64,000 nt of DNA from Nereocystis luetkeana (lineage: Eukaryota; Sar; Phaeophyceae; Laminariales; Laminariaceae). The notes under the pieces were generated by a model. That model was given only the letters and a program-made list of their open reading frames with translations, did no database searches and had not been told where the DNA came from. Of the stretch, positions 49,441 through 61,334 are shown in pieces. How positions within the stretch are numbered: position 1 is the stretch's first letter; each line of letters starts with the position of its first letter. A program made the translations under genes and the position numbers. Where the stretch lies: contig JARUPZ010000017.1 of the NCBI GenBank assembly GCA_031213475.1, positions 10,109,087-10,173,086 on the forward strand. Direction: 5' to 3'.

Positions 49441-49736
49441 GGGCCGGCTCGCTGTGGAGACAGGGAGGGCTTACCCAGGTGGAAACACACGAGGAAAATA
49501 TTCCGGCACGACCACATGGGTAGGCAAGAAGAGAGTAAAAAAAAAAACGAAGAAATAAAGAGAAAAGAAGGAAGAGCAGGAAGGGCTTGTAGCCTAGATT
49601 CACGGATCCGTAAAAAAAAAATCCCGTTGGTTACGTGCCGGATTCCGTATTATACTGGGTACGTGCGTTCAATTTCCAAGAAATAGCAAAAAAGTACCCG
49701 GCACCGGTAGCACCGCAGAGAGAAATACAAAATCGC

Positions 49737-49761
49737 GGCACCCGACGAGTAGTCGGGTGCC
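49737..49761 (+). repeat. perfect 10-bp stem hairpin
   Basis: GGCACCCGAC, a five-base loop GAGTA, then GTCGGGTGCC. It lies inside the retroelement between the two tandem arrays. It is not followed by a T-run and its role is unknown. Confidence 0.6.
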
Positions 49762-50234
49762 CCACGTCACGTTAAACTAGGGTACCGAGATACGGCTCAC
49801 TGCGACCGCGGGAAGGGCACCCTACATCTATAAACCGAAACCAACGGCTACACACGTTGGGGCCGGTGCGCGACTGTTTGGGGTGGGGAACCCCCAACCA
49901 AGAATAAAATAAATATACAAAAAAAAACAATAATAATAATAATAAAAGGAAAACTCTATATCTTCACGGAGCTCGAATAATGGGGATAACCGAGCGAATT
50001 ACATCGACACTGATCGAGAAAGACATTCTTATACGCAACGCCTGCGAGGTAAATTCCCTGCTGCTGTTGGCCCTGTTTCCAGAATTTGTGTTGGGCAGGG
50101 GGAGTATCCCTTGCCACGGGACGCACGGCCCATGCCGTTCGGCGTGAGTCGTGCGCCCCGTCTGATAAGCACGTTTTGGACAGGGCGGCGGCCTACGCAG
50201 AAGCAATTATCTCAAATAAGGAGTTGCGAGCAGA

Positions 50235-50259
50235 GGGGGGGGGGGGGGGGGGGGGGGGG
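50235..50259 (+). repeat. run of 25 G
   Basis: Homopolymer inside the retroelement, just before the second tandem array. Its length may be affected by sequencing error. Confidence 0.85.
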
Positions 50260-50426
50260 CACAGCGCTGCGACGCCCCCCCACCTTCTCCACGTTGGTTT
50301 GTTGGTCGGGATGCTTGGCTTGACGCCCATGTGTTCTGAATTATCCGCCCAGGGGCTGGGCGGGAGAAAATACACCCGCGTGTGTGTTGCAAAGGGGGCG
50401 CGGGAGGGGGGGGGTGTATATACATT

Positions 50427-51070
50427 TTTCACCATCAGGTACGACCATCAATGAGCTCCCCGTTGTGGAGACAACGGGGAGGGAGCAGGTCTGCTGTGGA
50501 GACAGCGAGCACAACTGCCCATATTTGGTTTTGTCGATTACCCGATGTAAACACTCCGATGTATGACCATCAACGAGTTCCCCGCTGTGAAGACAGCTGG
50601 GGGGGGGGCGGTACGCTGTGGAGACAGCGGGCAGAACTGCCCACATTTGGTTTGGGCGAATACTCGACGAAAACATATCGATGTAAACCAACAGTGAGTT
50701 CCCCAGCTGTGGAGACAGCGGGGGGGGGGGCAGGTCCGCTGTGGAGACAGCGGGCACAACTGCCCGAGGGTGACGTTGTCCCCCGCATGCTCGACCTTGC
50801 CAGGAAGGCATGAAAACATATAAATGCACGACCGCCAAGGAGTTGCCCGCTGTGGAGAAAATGGGGGGGCAGGCTCGCTGTGGAGACGGCGGGCACAACT
50901 GCTCGAGGGGGTGCCATCCCTCTCCGTCATTGATTTTTGTTATTTTTATAAGTTTTTTTTTAGGGGGAGTACACGATGAAAACACATCGGTGTACGACCG
51001 CCGATGAGTTGCCTGCTGTGGAGACAGTGGGGGACGGGCTCGCTGCCAAGATTGGGGGGCAGTACTGCTC
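50427..51070 (+). repeat. tandem array, about 125-165-bp units
   Basis: Five units start near 50440, 50563, 50685, 50825 and 50990. Each has a GACC-ATCAACGAGTTCCCC-like start, two CTGTGGAGACAGC blocks separated by a G-run, then GCACAACTGCCC. It shares AAAACATATCGATG, CACGACC and the GGAGACAG block with the larger array, so the two are related. It lies between that array and the recombinase. Confidence 0.8.
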
Positions 51071-52091
51071 GAGGGGGAGCTACGACGAGGCCACGTCTCA
51101 GCTCATATTTCAACTTTTCGTTGCACAGTTTGTTATCTTGTCTCCGCACCTACGTTGCCCAGATGAGGGCACGCCCACGGTGGGAATGCAGGAGGCAGAG
51201 GTGGGGACACCCACCCTTACCATTGCCCACCGTCACACATGCGGCATTGACCCCCCAACAAACACGAGGGGGACATAGTTCCGCACTGACGATAGCCGGG
51301 TGTTCTGCGAACGTTGGCGGTCGATGTACTGCACGAACATTTCCAACCTGCCACATGGTACAACTCATGATTCGGGCTTCCACGATCTACGGTTACCCAT
51401 TTTATATTTAGCTACTTTATCCTTCGTTTCTGGCTTATTTACTCTGGAAACACGAGAAACGTGCAGATGAACGGTTCCGGCGCGGAAATCAGATCGGTGT
51501 GCTGATAAAGTGGCTACCGCTAAGGCTGTTCACTTGACATCCTGATGGTTCGTGGTATTCCGACAGCCCTTGGCCACTGCTAATTCCGGGGGGGCGTGAT
51601 GCACCCAAGGTGTGCTTACTTTTCCGATGGGGGAGGGCATTCATATACTGGTGCCGGTGATTTGGTGTGCCGTGCTTCTAATCAGTCTAGTTCCCCCTTA
51701 CAGGACGGTCAACGTGGATACAGATTGGTATATCTGGCGAATATTTTTGTCGATGACAGACTGCACCGTTGTACAGACAAATATCGGGTCGTCGCGTCAC
51801 ACAGCACGCACACTGGGCAAACCTCAAGTCTCTATGGGGGGCAGAGCTAGACGTTGGAAGATCAACCCTTGCGACTCCACACCGTTGTAAATTCATCGGT
51901 GACCCCCCCCCCCCCCCCCCCCCCCCCGTCGCGCCTGCACACTCCGAGCGCGTGTCTCTGGCGTCGTTGGCAGCGCTCATACACGGGATACAAGCTGGCC
52001 GGCCACTGTTTCGCGTGGAGAGAGCACGCGCCTGCCGATTAGGACGCAAAGGTTTCTGCAGCAGCTACTTCCGCGCTCGGATAGGGTTTGC
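51071..52091 (+). other. retroelement internal region without recognisable RT
   Basis: In an Ngaro-type element, reverse transcriptase and RNase H would lie upstream of the recombinase. No x-x-D-D block in a plausible context and no RNase H motif were seen here or at 46715-47426 and 49441-50426. Confidence 0.5.
51903..51927 (+). repeat. run of 25 C
   Basis: Homopolymer inside the retroelement, after the second tandem array and about 180 bp before the recombinase remnant. Confidence 0.85.
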
Positions 52092-53264
52092 TTGGCACTG
52101 GCCCACGTGACGGTCGGAATGCCACGATGCGTTCGACCACCGGTGTTATTCGGAGCAGCGCCTGGTGGAGGCGAGGGCGGATCTTTGTACCGACATCTTG
52201 GCCTCCAGTACGTTGGGGGTTCAGTTGCGAGCTCGAATAGGCGTACGTACGAGTCTGGTCGCCGATCTTGGAATCCGTTTCGCAGGTTGATGGGTTGTTA
52301 GTAGTTCTCGGCATCGAGTGATTCGAAGAGTTTTGAAGGATGGGCGTTGATCGAGTTGGTATCGTCGTGTCGTGCGTCGGAAGGTAACCTGGCGAATATG
52401 ATTCCCGGTAAATACGCGGAGGTGCAGTATTCCCATCAATTGAGGGTAGGAGTGGAGCTGCTGGTCACGGCTCCGGTTGTCCAGTGTGCGCTCAGGAGTA
52501 TGGCACGGACCCACGTGACGGCAGGAACGCCACGCCGCGTCCGCTTACCGGTGCCGTTCGGTGGAAACCCTCATTCCCACGTGGGGCCCGGAGGGGAAAG
52601 TTTTGTGGTTGTGTCTGTGTCCGAGTTACTTCTTGATGACGCGTTCGGACAAAATGTTCACCGCGGATTCGGGGGCGGTGCACCCTTTGCACTGCCCGAC
52701 GCGAGGTGACATGGCGTTTTTCGCCGAGGGCACACAGTTAGGAGAGAGGCGTAGGCAACAACCGGACAGGGTAGAGGCGCGGTTTAAGGGGCATAAGGGG
52801 GATCAGGAACAGGCTGGCAGTGTGCGCGTGCGGACTCGAAGTGAGGTTCGCGGGCCAAGGTCGTCCTTTAGGGCAGACGGCGGGACCGTTGCCCTTATGT
52901 TGGAGTTGAGGTCATGCTTCCCTGGTTTTCTCGACCATGCCCCCCTGTCCTCGTATCAATGTGGCAAGGCCATACGAGTGGTAAGGTATGGCCGTGCCCG
53001 TAGAGCACTCAAGGAGGTGGCGGCGAAGTCAGGTCGGAATGCCGATGAGTTCGCCTTGCACTCGTTGAGCATAGGAGCCACGACCACGCTCGCGGCGGGG
53101 GGGGAGACATAGCGGAACGAGTTATCCAGAGAGAAGGGAGGCGGAGGTCTGACGCGTACGAGGTGTACACTTGTAATATCATAAAAGATTCCACGAGAGT
53201 GTCACGTAAGCTGGCGAGGGCAAAGGTGGAAGGGAGGGAAGGAACGGCGGGGGGTAAGAAATAA
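52092..53264 (+). pseudogene. tyrosine recombinase of the retroelement, broken
   Basis: The remnant runs in three pieces. Frame 1, to about 52560, has two adjacent TAG stops at 52299-52304; it includes SSNRRTYESGRRSW and the core-binding part (GKYAEVQYSHQLRVG, HVTAGTPRRVRLPV). A shifted frame runs 52561-53105. The first frame resumes at 53106 and ends TAA 53262-53264. Catalytic landmarks seen: first Arg in LMTRSD (codon 52642), Lys region KGHKGDQEQAG, His in ALHSLS (codon 53059) and the nucleophile Tyr in SDAYEVY (codon 53157). The second catalytic Arg of H-x-x-R is Ser (AGC, 53068). Known: this is the tyrosine recombinase architecture (R, H-x-x-R, Y). Its job would be integration of the element's circle. 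Two stops, two frameshifts and a lost Arg make it inactive. Confidence 0.8.
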
Positions 53265-53304
53265 CTAAGAGTACGTCAAACAGTAGCCTCACATCACCTC
53301 GGGG

Positions 53305-53550
53305 TTGGAGGAGTCGAATGGTACCGTACCATTCGGAGGCTTGGTTATCCGAGACAACTGTAGGCCGTACTAGTTAGGAACCCGGCCGGTATAATAGGAG
53401 GGAGAGAGAGACGTAGAATTAGAGTGGTCGAGATATCCAGGGTATTGCAGGAAGCTGCGATACAGGTATCTGGCCGAGGGGAGGAACCTCTCTCTCTCCC
53501 ACGACACAGGAAACGATAATGATAATGCAATTCGAAAGATATACAATAAA
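53305..53550 (+). repeat. terminal repeat B1
   Basis: This 246-bp repeat begins TTGGAGGAGTCG and ends ATACAATAAA. It carries a perfect palindrome of ten-base arms (53315-53335) and an AATAAA at its end. It starts 40 bp after the stop of the recombinase remnant. It overlaps A2 by the three bases AAA. Confidence 0.9.
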
Positions 53551-53837
53551 GGGTAGGTTTGTCCGTAGACGAGGTAACGGCCTCCGCAAACGAAGTAACG
53601 GACAAAGCAGGGTTTATTGGTAGAGAGAATGTGGCATGTCCGTATCGGGAACTGGGAAAGAGCAAGTTTGGTTGGAAGGGAAGGCCTCGCACGCAGTCCT
53701 TCGAAGCAAAGCACCGAGCGTAGGTCAGCATCCCCACGCCGGGCACGAGCAAGCACGAGGTCCTGTGACGAGCACGGGCAGACGTGAGGTAATCGCTGGT
53801 ATGTCGATCCAAGCCAGGAATTAGTGCCTTATTTTCC
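53548..53837 (+). repeat. terminal repeat A2
   Basis: Second copy of the 290-bp A repeat, abutting B1. The B1/A2 joint reads AATAAA/GGGTAGG. This is what would form if B2's right end and A1's left end were joined in a circle. Confidence 0.9.
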
Positions 53838-53886
53838 GCCGCCCCACCCCCCCTATTTTTTCTTTCGAAGGGGGGGGGGGGGAGGC
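53838..53886 (+). repeat. C-run/G-run hairpin between A2 and B2
   Basis: GCCGCCCCACCCCCCC faces a run of 13 G ending AGGC across a short T-rich loop. It fills nearly half of the 110-bp spacer between the last two terminal repeats and could fold into a strong stem. Confidence 0.6.
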
Positions 53887-53947
53887 ACGAGTAGCCGGGG
53901 GTACGGAGGAAATGTCTTTCCTTCCGCTAGGGTTTACTTTAGTTAGA

Positions 53948-54193
53948 TTGGAGGAGTCGAATGGTACCGTACCATTCGGAGGCTTGGTTATCCGAGACAA
54001 CTGTAGGCCGTACTAGTTAGGAACCCGGCCGGTATAATAGGAGGGAGAGAGAGACGTAGAATTAGAGTGGTCGAGATATCCAGGGTATTGCAGGAAGCTG
54101 CGATACAGGTATCTGGCCGAGGGGAGGAACCTCTCTCTCTCCCACGACACAGGAAACGATAATGATAATGCAATTCGAAAGATATACAATAAA
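53948..54193 (+). repeat. terminal repeat B2 (right end)
   Basis: Second copy of the 246-bp B repeat, 643 bp downstream of B1 and apparently identical. It ends AATAAA next to flanking CTAGTAATC. The palindrome recurs at 53958-53978. Confidence 0.9.
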
Positions 54194-57100
54194 CTAGTAA
54201 TCTGGACAAAGTCACCGACTCGTGACTACCCGTGACTTTGAGTTGCTCGGTGCCAATAGTACGAAGAGCTGGACGGATTGAGTCCTGTTAGGTCTCGTAG
54301 GTATGAAGAGCCTAAAGCACGAAGTCGTAACGAGCCTCGAGCGTGTGGAAAGCTGCGACAACTGACTATTCTGGAGCCCCAACGATATCAGCAGCTGAAA
54401 TGACGGAGTCATCGTAAGTCCCATCCGGGGAGTTTGGGATAACCTCCATCAAAATTGTTTCCCCACCGCAGTTCACAGCACTCGTGACTCGGACGGAGCA
54501 ATGCGTTCCACGCGGCGGCGTCTGAGCTGGAGCTTAGCAGGTCGAATGGTCGATTCAGACAAGGACCTAGCTATGGTGAACATTCGGGTTCCATCTACCC
54601 TTATTCCTGTATTCTAAACTACTATCGTTGCGTGGCGGAAAGGTAAGTCGACCAACCGGCTCGAGTAGATTAATCTCTGTGATGTCATCGTGCAGTTCTG
54701 CATCTACGAGCAAAAACGAGGAACGGATAAACCGGTACGGATGAACCACTTGGTGCTCGTGAGGTTTGAATCACGACGGTTCGAATAAAGAACGAAAGTC
54801 GCACAGGATCCGGCATACCAAAACAATTTAGCCGAGAATATCTACGATGTAAACTGCCTCGTGAGATGCACTGCCGGCGTAGGATGGTGCTGCATGGTCA
54901 TCTTCTTAATATATTATGCAGCATAACTGACGTCGAAAAACCTCTGCACTCACCGTCGTAAAGGCCAGGCCTAGGCAGAAGATGGTAGGCTGAAGCTTGA
55001 CGTTGTGGCATCACGTTACCGCGTCAACTTGTTCCCCAGTTGTAGCCGGAGTACAGAAATGCAAAAGAGTAGACCAGGACTTTCGACGTTGAACAATCGT
55101 ATTCCCAACACCAACTCTGGAAATGAAGTAGGCGCGTACGCGCGTCCAATCGAATCGTTTAACAAACACTCACGTTGGACCCCCAAAGCCTGCTGAATAG
55201 TCCAGCATTGAGAGTTGTGAGAGGCTCGATATATTGCGTTCAAACGATGTTTGTTTGTCAGTTTCGACTCTACTTCAAGAGCTTGGTGTCTATGCAAGCG
55301 TCGTCTCGACGAATCTCGCGATAGACCTCGTCCGCTTGGAACAACCTGTTTAGACTTTCTGAGCTCCTGAAGTGCAAAATTACCGGCTGATAGTCTGACG
55401 TAGTTTCAGCTCCAAGAGTGTAGTGGTCGTTTGGCCAAGGGTATTTACACATTGGTCGGGTTGTGCTAACAACCGCTCTTGGAAGTCATGTGTTTCGGGG
55501 GTGATTTCGAGCTCGTCGTGCGAGGAGCTCATTCACGGGAACCCCTCACCCGTCGCCTCATGCTCTACACCCAAACGTGTAGAGGAGCCGAGCTACGTTA
55601 GAGGTTTTACTTTAGTATATTTGTTTTTTACATTGTTTATTGCTCACGGGGTTGTACCCGGCATCTTTGGGTCCGATGCCCACCGCACTTTGCATGTATC
55701 TGTTATGTCAGTAGATACCCAGTCCTGGGATATGTGACCAGTGTCCGAATGTAGAGTGCATACGTTTCCCCAAGGCGACTGATGGGTAAGGCATAGATTG
55801 CTTCATGTGATGTCGTAAGGTGTTGGTGCGAGCCCTGCCATGGTAGACATCAGGGGACATATAGGTCGCGGTTCGATTGGTGAAGACGGAGGCACCGTTG
55901 GAGACCTCGATAGTGACTAGAATAGGTCGGGTCCTACGGTGCGTGAAGAATGATAGTGGGATCACCGTGGAAAAGCTTCGAACCTTTCAGGGAAGGGAAG
56001 GTCTATGAAGGCAGGGGAGGCTTGCTGGTCAGACTGGATTGTTCAACTTTCTGCCGGGAGAGGAGACAGCTGACCTTAGGGTCAGAGACGTTAGCACGAG
56101 ATCGGCAAATAAATACGTCAGTTACGACGTACTGTAGTGTCAAGACAATCGGAACAGTCAGGTAAGAGGGGCAAGCTGTGAGCACGTAGATGAGTCCATC
56201 TCTGGGTGCGACGTGTTATGCGCCCGCGCGCGGCCCTTTAATCCACAATCTACACCGCGAGTTCCATCGCATTGAAACATAGGCCAGGGTCAACGTCAAA
56301 GATTGGCGTGCAGCGAACTCTGGTTGAATAGCAGAAGCTATGGGCGTTAAAGGACCCTCAAGATTATGCATGCTGCTGCCACAGCAATGCCACGGTAACG
56401 ATGTGTCTTCCTTTCTTATATCATCACTCCAGGAGGCCAGCACCACGTCCGAAAAACGACTACGTAAGGTGTTTTCTAATCGCAACTTGGCCAAGATATC
56501 AACGCAGTCTTCCTCACGAAATATGCTAAAAACAGCATAATGCCATACTAATGGGGGTTGTTGTTTCGAAGGGCCTGGCAGGTCAGACATGTTTGATCCA
56601 AAACGTGAAGCTCCTGCTGCAAGATAAGTCAGCGTTGGCATGGATGCTAGCGTCAACCCTCGCTGATTGGGCGACGCTGACCTCTTGGGACCCCGTCGAG
56701 TTTTGAAATTCGTGTGGATTCGATCGAGGATTCCCAGTGACGGTAGGGGCATACTGATAGTATTTGGTGAGAATACAAGTTGATGTGTCACAAACATGTT
56801 TCTGCTCATCCGTGACGCGATCAGCCCATTCGACCGGCACACGTCGATATACCGTCGACCCTTACCTGGGAATGCCGAAACCGTGACGCTTCTCACGTTC
56901 TCGCGGCTTATTATCCGGTGTACGCTACTTGTCGACGGTCAGCGACAGACGGAGGGAGATTCACACACAGCGCAGGCGGATCGATGCGGCTCGTGTATAT
57001 ATATGCAGTCGATTTAACGCGGGCGTGAGCGTCGACCACCACTCCTCTGATATACCCTCAGGTACAAAATAAGCACACGAGAGACTCAGAGATTCGAGAA

Positions 57101-60100
57101 GAAGTTACCGCTCTCTTAAGGTAGGCACATCCGGCCAGAATCTTCCCTGACAGCTCTGCAGTTTTAGCAGACAAAAAAGCCGGACATGTATGTGCGCAGA
57201 TAAACATTCCAAACCCGGCTACCCACGACATACATCCGTGAGATGGGATAGGGAAACCAAACGGGTGATGCTAGCTCGCGATTCGGGGGGGCATCCCAAT
57301 CCATTTCGGGATACATATCTACCGAATAATGTCGGGATCGGACCCGCAGCTTGCAGACACCTGCACGATGGTGGTCCAATGGATGGCACATGCTCATGGC
57401 AGTGGTGAGCCTACGTTCTGGGACTCCTGACCTGAATAGATATATCGGGATACCTGCAGTAGCTGATTTCGAGAACAAAAACTAAACCTGCAACCCGAAT
57501 GCCTGCTGTATGCAAGAAACGAAATATATCGAACGTCTTTATCGTTGTGGTGTTCCAACGAAACTTCGTAGTTACCCATCTGAGGAGCTCCGACAGTCAT
57601 CTATGTTTTGGCGACAAGTTGATGTAAGGCGTTGCTTGCCGTAGCAGGCGTTTGTTTATGGAAGAAGACCGAGGTGTACCATTGCGACCTTACTACGGTG
57701 CACCGCGCCGACCGGACGTGCGCTCGCAGGAATCAATATCATCGCGGACCAGGGCCGAGATAGATGCGGGATTACGTAAACCCATACTGATATCATCTAC
57801 GAGACAACGGTTCAACCACTAGAATGACCGCCAACGATCCCCCCCCGACACAAATAGAAAAACCCTCTGGCGACATTGAACCATTACGTATCCGAAATGA
57901 CCAGTTTACAGGTCTCGTGGCTTTCAGGGGCTCTTTGCTTGCCAGTTACACAGAGCTAGTCGATCGAGGGGTCAAAATGCGGCAGCAACGATGGAGGTAC
58001 CCCCTGCGTCGTAACCGTAGTTTTCAGCGTGGTCCAAGTTCGGGTGTTGGCCGATGGCGCCGAGGAGCTATCTGTCCGTGTGTTTCAAGCATCCCAGAAG
58101 TAAATATCACTGCGTTGCAGTGTCGCACTCCAGTGGCGAAATCCGAGGCCACCCAGATCTGGTGTATTGCTCGACGACTGCAAAACACAAACGGAGAACA
58201 ACGATACGCAGAGGCGGGGAGGATAGTATAGTGTGCAGTGAGCATATATCAGCTCGACATGTGAATGATGGGTAGACTGCGGTACGCCAACGGCTTCCTT
58301 CGTACGGTGTAACTTTGAGGACACCGTGTAGGACAGGCAACGCTAGTTCGGTCCAATGCGAGCTGCGGAAACAAACATTCGCATGCCCGGGTTGCCACCC
58401 GGGGTAGCACGGGGTCCGACTCTTCAACGGTTGTATACGCATGTACATATCCCGTGTGACATGCCCCTGATGACACACCCATCTCCACACTGGGATATAG
58501 GAAATTTCCGTACTATTCTAGGTTAGTAGGGTGTCTGTAAGACTGACTCCATTAATCCAACAGCGGAACTGCATATTCTGCAAAATACACCCTTGCTACA
58601 TCCCGGTCATGAAAACACGTTAGACATGTAAACTTGGCAATACATACATATACATGTATGTCGATGTTTCTCATAGTTCAGGCCTACAATGACAAAGCCG
58701 CCCGTGTAGTTGGGTAGCTTTTGTATTGACCCCGCTACCATAAACAACACGCAACACCACTAGACATCATATATCCTTGATAACGTTTAGTACACTGGTA
58801 TATACCTTATGGCATTGGTTCGGCGACGCCGGCGCGTTTCGGCTGCCAGCTAGCCAATGGCGTACCAGTCCCCATACTACGTTACGAGGTATTGCGGATA
58901 CCTATACGCGGGTGTAGTCGGGTAGCACTTCCGTGGTGCTACCCCCATCGCCATACCCACCACACTACCGTGTCTACCGTAGACAGCTCGCCCTCAGCGT
59001 ATTCAGGTAAATCAGTTGGTTTCATCGATGCAGGCGAAATACGGTGACCCCCTTGCGACGCATCAGTTTCAAATTGACATCGTTGGCGGGGTTAGCCAGA
59101 TGCCCTACACGTACACCTATCAAGAACACGAATCGCCGTCACACCCTCACCGCAAGTGAAGCCAGCCATTCCACTCTCACAGGTGAAGTCGTCGGAAGAC
59201 ACCGCCCCCGGCGGAGGACAGCCTGTGCGCGGTACATGGGGAAACCGAATAACGAGTCTCAATGAAATCACATGGACCATGTGAATAGGGTGCGAACAAC
59301 TTGTTGTCTCCGTGTACCAAGTGTGTTGATATCAGCCACACCGTTACAGTACACGAGTGCCTTCGAGCGTGTGGCACGTTCATCGGCGGGAACACGTTGG
59401 GCGAGGAGCTCTTCGCGTCACAGCGCAATCGTGCTCAAGGAGATCGGAACGTTAAGCTTGCGAAAAAACAAAACATTGGTTATGGAGGTATCGAATATAA
59501 TACATTGGAAGACATCCGTCATTTCTGAAAAAGTTGTGTCGCTTCTAACTCGAAAGGCTTCGTAAACGAAACATTTTTTGCGCTCGTGAGTAGAACGCCT
59601 ACAGCGGCAGCGCTAGTTAACATAGTCCGGGAAACGTCAGGTAAGTGAACGGCACATACCTAGATGAACCGCGTACGAAGGCGATATATCTTTACCCTCG
59701 CGACACATCAGCAGCAGGAAATTTCTATAGGTGATGGGCGCGAGTTTGTACGTAGTACACATGATCTGTGGGAGTCGGGCTTGTTGGGGGCAGGGCGTCG
59801 TTTTATCGACGTTCGTACCGTTGTAACGAACGCTCTCTCAAACAGTGTGGCGGGCGGGGAGAAGGCGACCTGCCCGTAGAAAAACAGTGTCGGGTAGCTG
59901 ACGAGAGTGGGCACATCCAGTAGCAGAGTGTTCTATCAATAGGGCAGGGTGCAGTAGTTTTATTTGTGTTGGTTTGCCTGCGGGATGTTTCGTTTCTTCC
60001 GGAAACCCTTTCGAGTGATCAACGTTACAGCGTGTGATGCACGTTGTCGAATACCAAACGAAGGAAAAAGCAAAACCGTATGTACGATATTGATAGGCGT

Positions 60101-61334
60101 GGACTAAGGCCGCGGACGTTAGTTAGCTCTCTCCTCGCGTCACGAAACAGTGGAATTACGTGCAGTACGTAGTGTCAAAGTACTGCGCTCTGTCCGGAAA
60201 CCTGAATCTGGGCGAATTCCGAAGAGCTTTGTTTTCGCAGCGGGAGTGCGGTCGTTGAGGCGTAAGACCACCCTATCGAATAAATAACAATGCGATCAGA
60301 ACTCTATGTCTTATGTTCTTCCAACATCCCCTGCCCGGGCCTGAGAATCCGTTGTCTTCGAGGCCTACGGGAATGTGTAAACGTGGCAAGCAAGAACAGC
60401 AATGTTGGTGGATCCGAACTGGCTTGTACTCCGTTTTTCCGTGACTCAGCCTCTAGAGGGCAGCTCCTCCTAGAGGGGTTCCTTGTACGTAGAAATATTC
60501 TACGGTAGAACACGCAATATATATTATGATAAACCCTCTCGCATAATTACCAAGAAGAGGCGTTTACCAAGCTAGATTTTCCCGATAACGGCGAGGGCCT
60601 AGACGCCGAACGATGCGTACATGCAACTCTCTCGGCGAAATATCTCCAACGCCCCCCATGTTCGTTGCGTGTGCCCCCCATCTTTTCGAGGAAACCGGGT
60701 CTGGAATGTGCCCTACCGTTGGGGGGGGGTGTTCTCTCGAGTGTGATTCGGTACTCGGTGCTGGATGACAGGTAACAATATATTACCGTATCACACTGGG
60801 TGATACGACAACACCCCAAACCCCCAGGGACGAATATCAGACCCGGTTTCCTCTAAAACGTGGGATGCACATGCCACGAATACGTTTGGCTTTCGAAAAC
60901 AATCATCGAGAGGGTTGCATAGCCGCATCGGTCGCCGTACTCAGTACGCCCTGCCTGTGGTCGAGAAACCCAGCTGTGAAAAACGTCCGAGGGGGTCCAA
61001 TATTTCGTGTTTTACGGTGTAGAAGTACAATAGTTCTTATAGTGGAGTACAGATCAGGGGAAATGTTAAGGTGTGTCGTCAGTGGAAAAGTATGTTTCCA
61101 TATGCTACGAGTTTACATGTTTGCATACGCATATATATGGTATATACAAGAACACAAGAAGATATCACATTGTATAATACGTCGTTGGGGGTAGCGGGGT
61201 ATGATGATGTTAGCTTAGCGTCATGGAAGAATTTCTGAATTGGGAAATATGGAGCAGCAGCAGCAGTACCCTGCAGTACTCGTCCAGTTTACAAATCGCT
61301 GTTGCTGACGCACACTGACTGTTTAACTACTACT

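Larger units (their letters stand above)
46425..54193 (+). mobile_element. Ngaro/PAT-like retroelement with split direct repeats
   Basis: Seen: two unrelated repeats each occur twice in the order A1 (46425-46714), internal region, B1 (53305-53550), A2 (53548-53837), 110-bp spacer, B2 (53948-54193). Both pairs appear identical. Known: A1-ORFs-B1-A2-B2 is the split-direct-repeat plan of PAT and Ngaro elements, which replicate through a circular intermediate and integrate with a tyrosine recombinase. A broken tyrosine recombinase gene lies just before B1, as expected. Missing: no reverse transcriptase or RNase H is recognisable. The 47.4-51.1 kb interval is mostly tandem repeats. Inferred: a non-autonomous derivative mobilised in trans. 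No target-site duplication is expected. The element's ends share only AAA with the B1/A2 junction. Confidence 0.8.

Noticed and set aside
53305-54193. B1 and B2 as the LTRs of a tiny LTR retrotransposon
   Set aside because: The segment between them is the A repeat, which also occurs at 46425. The four-part order fits split direct repeats better.
55270-55452. 60-codon minus-strand frame with FQADEVYREIRRDD
   Set aside because: I first compared it with spondin exon 3 but length, motif and splice borders do not fit.
56216-56896. 226-codon minus-strand frame, the longest in the window
   Set aside because: No motif, no splice context, and a competing open frame overlaps it. A frame of this size can occur by chance in 64 kb of balanced composition, though it is at the upper end.
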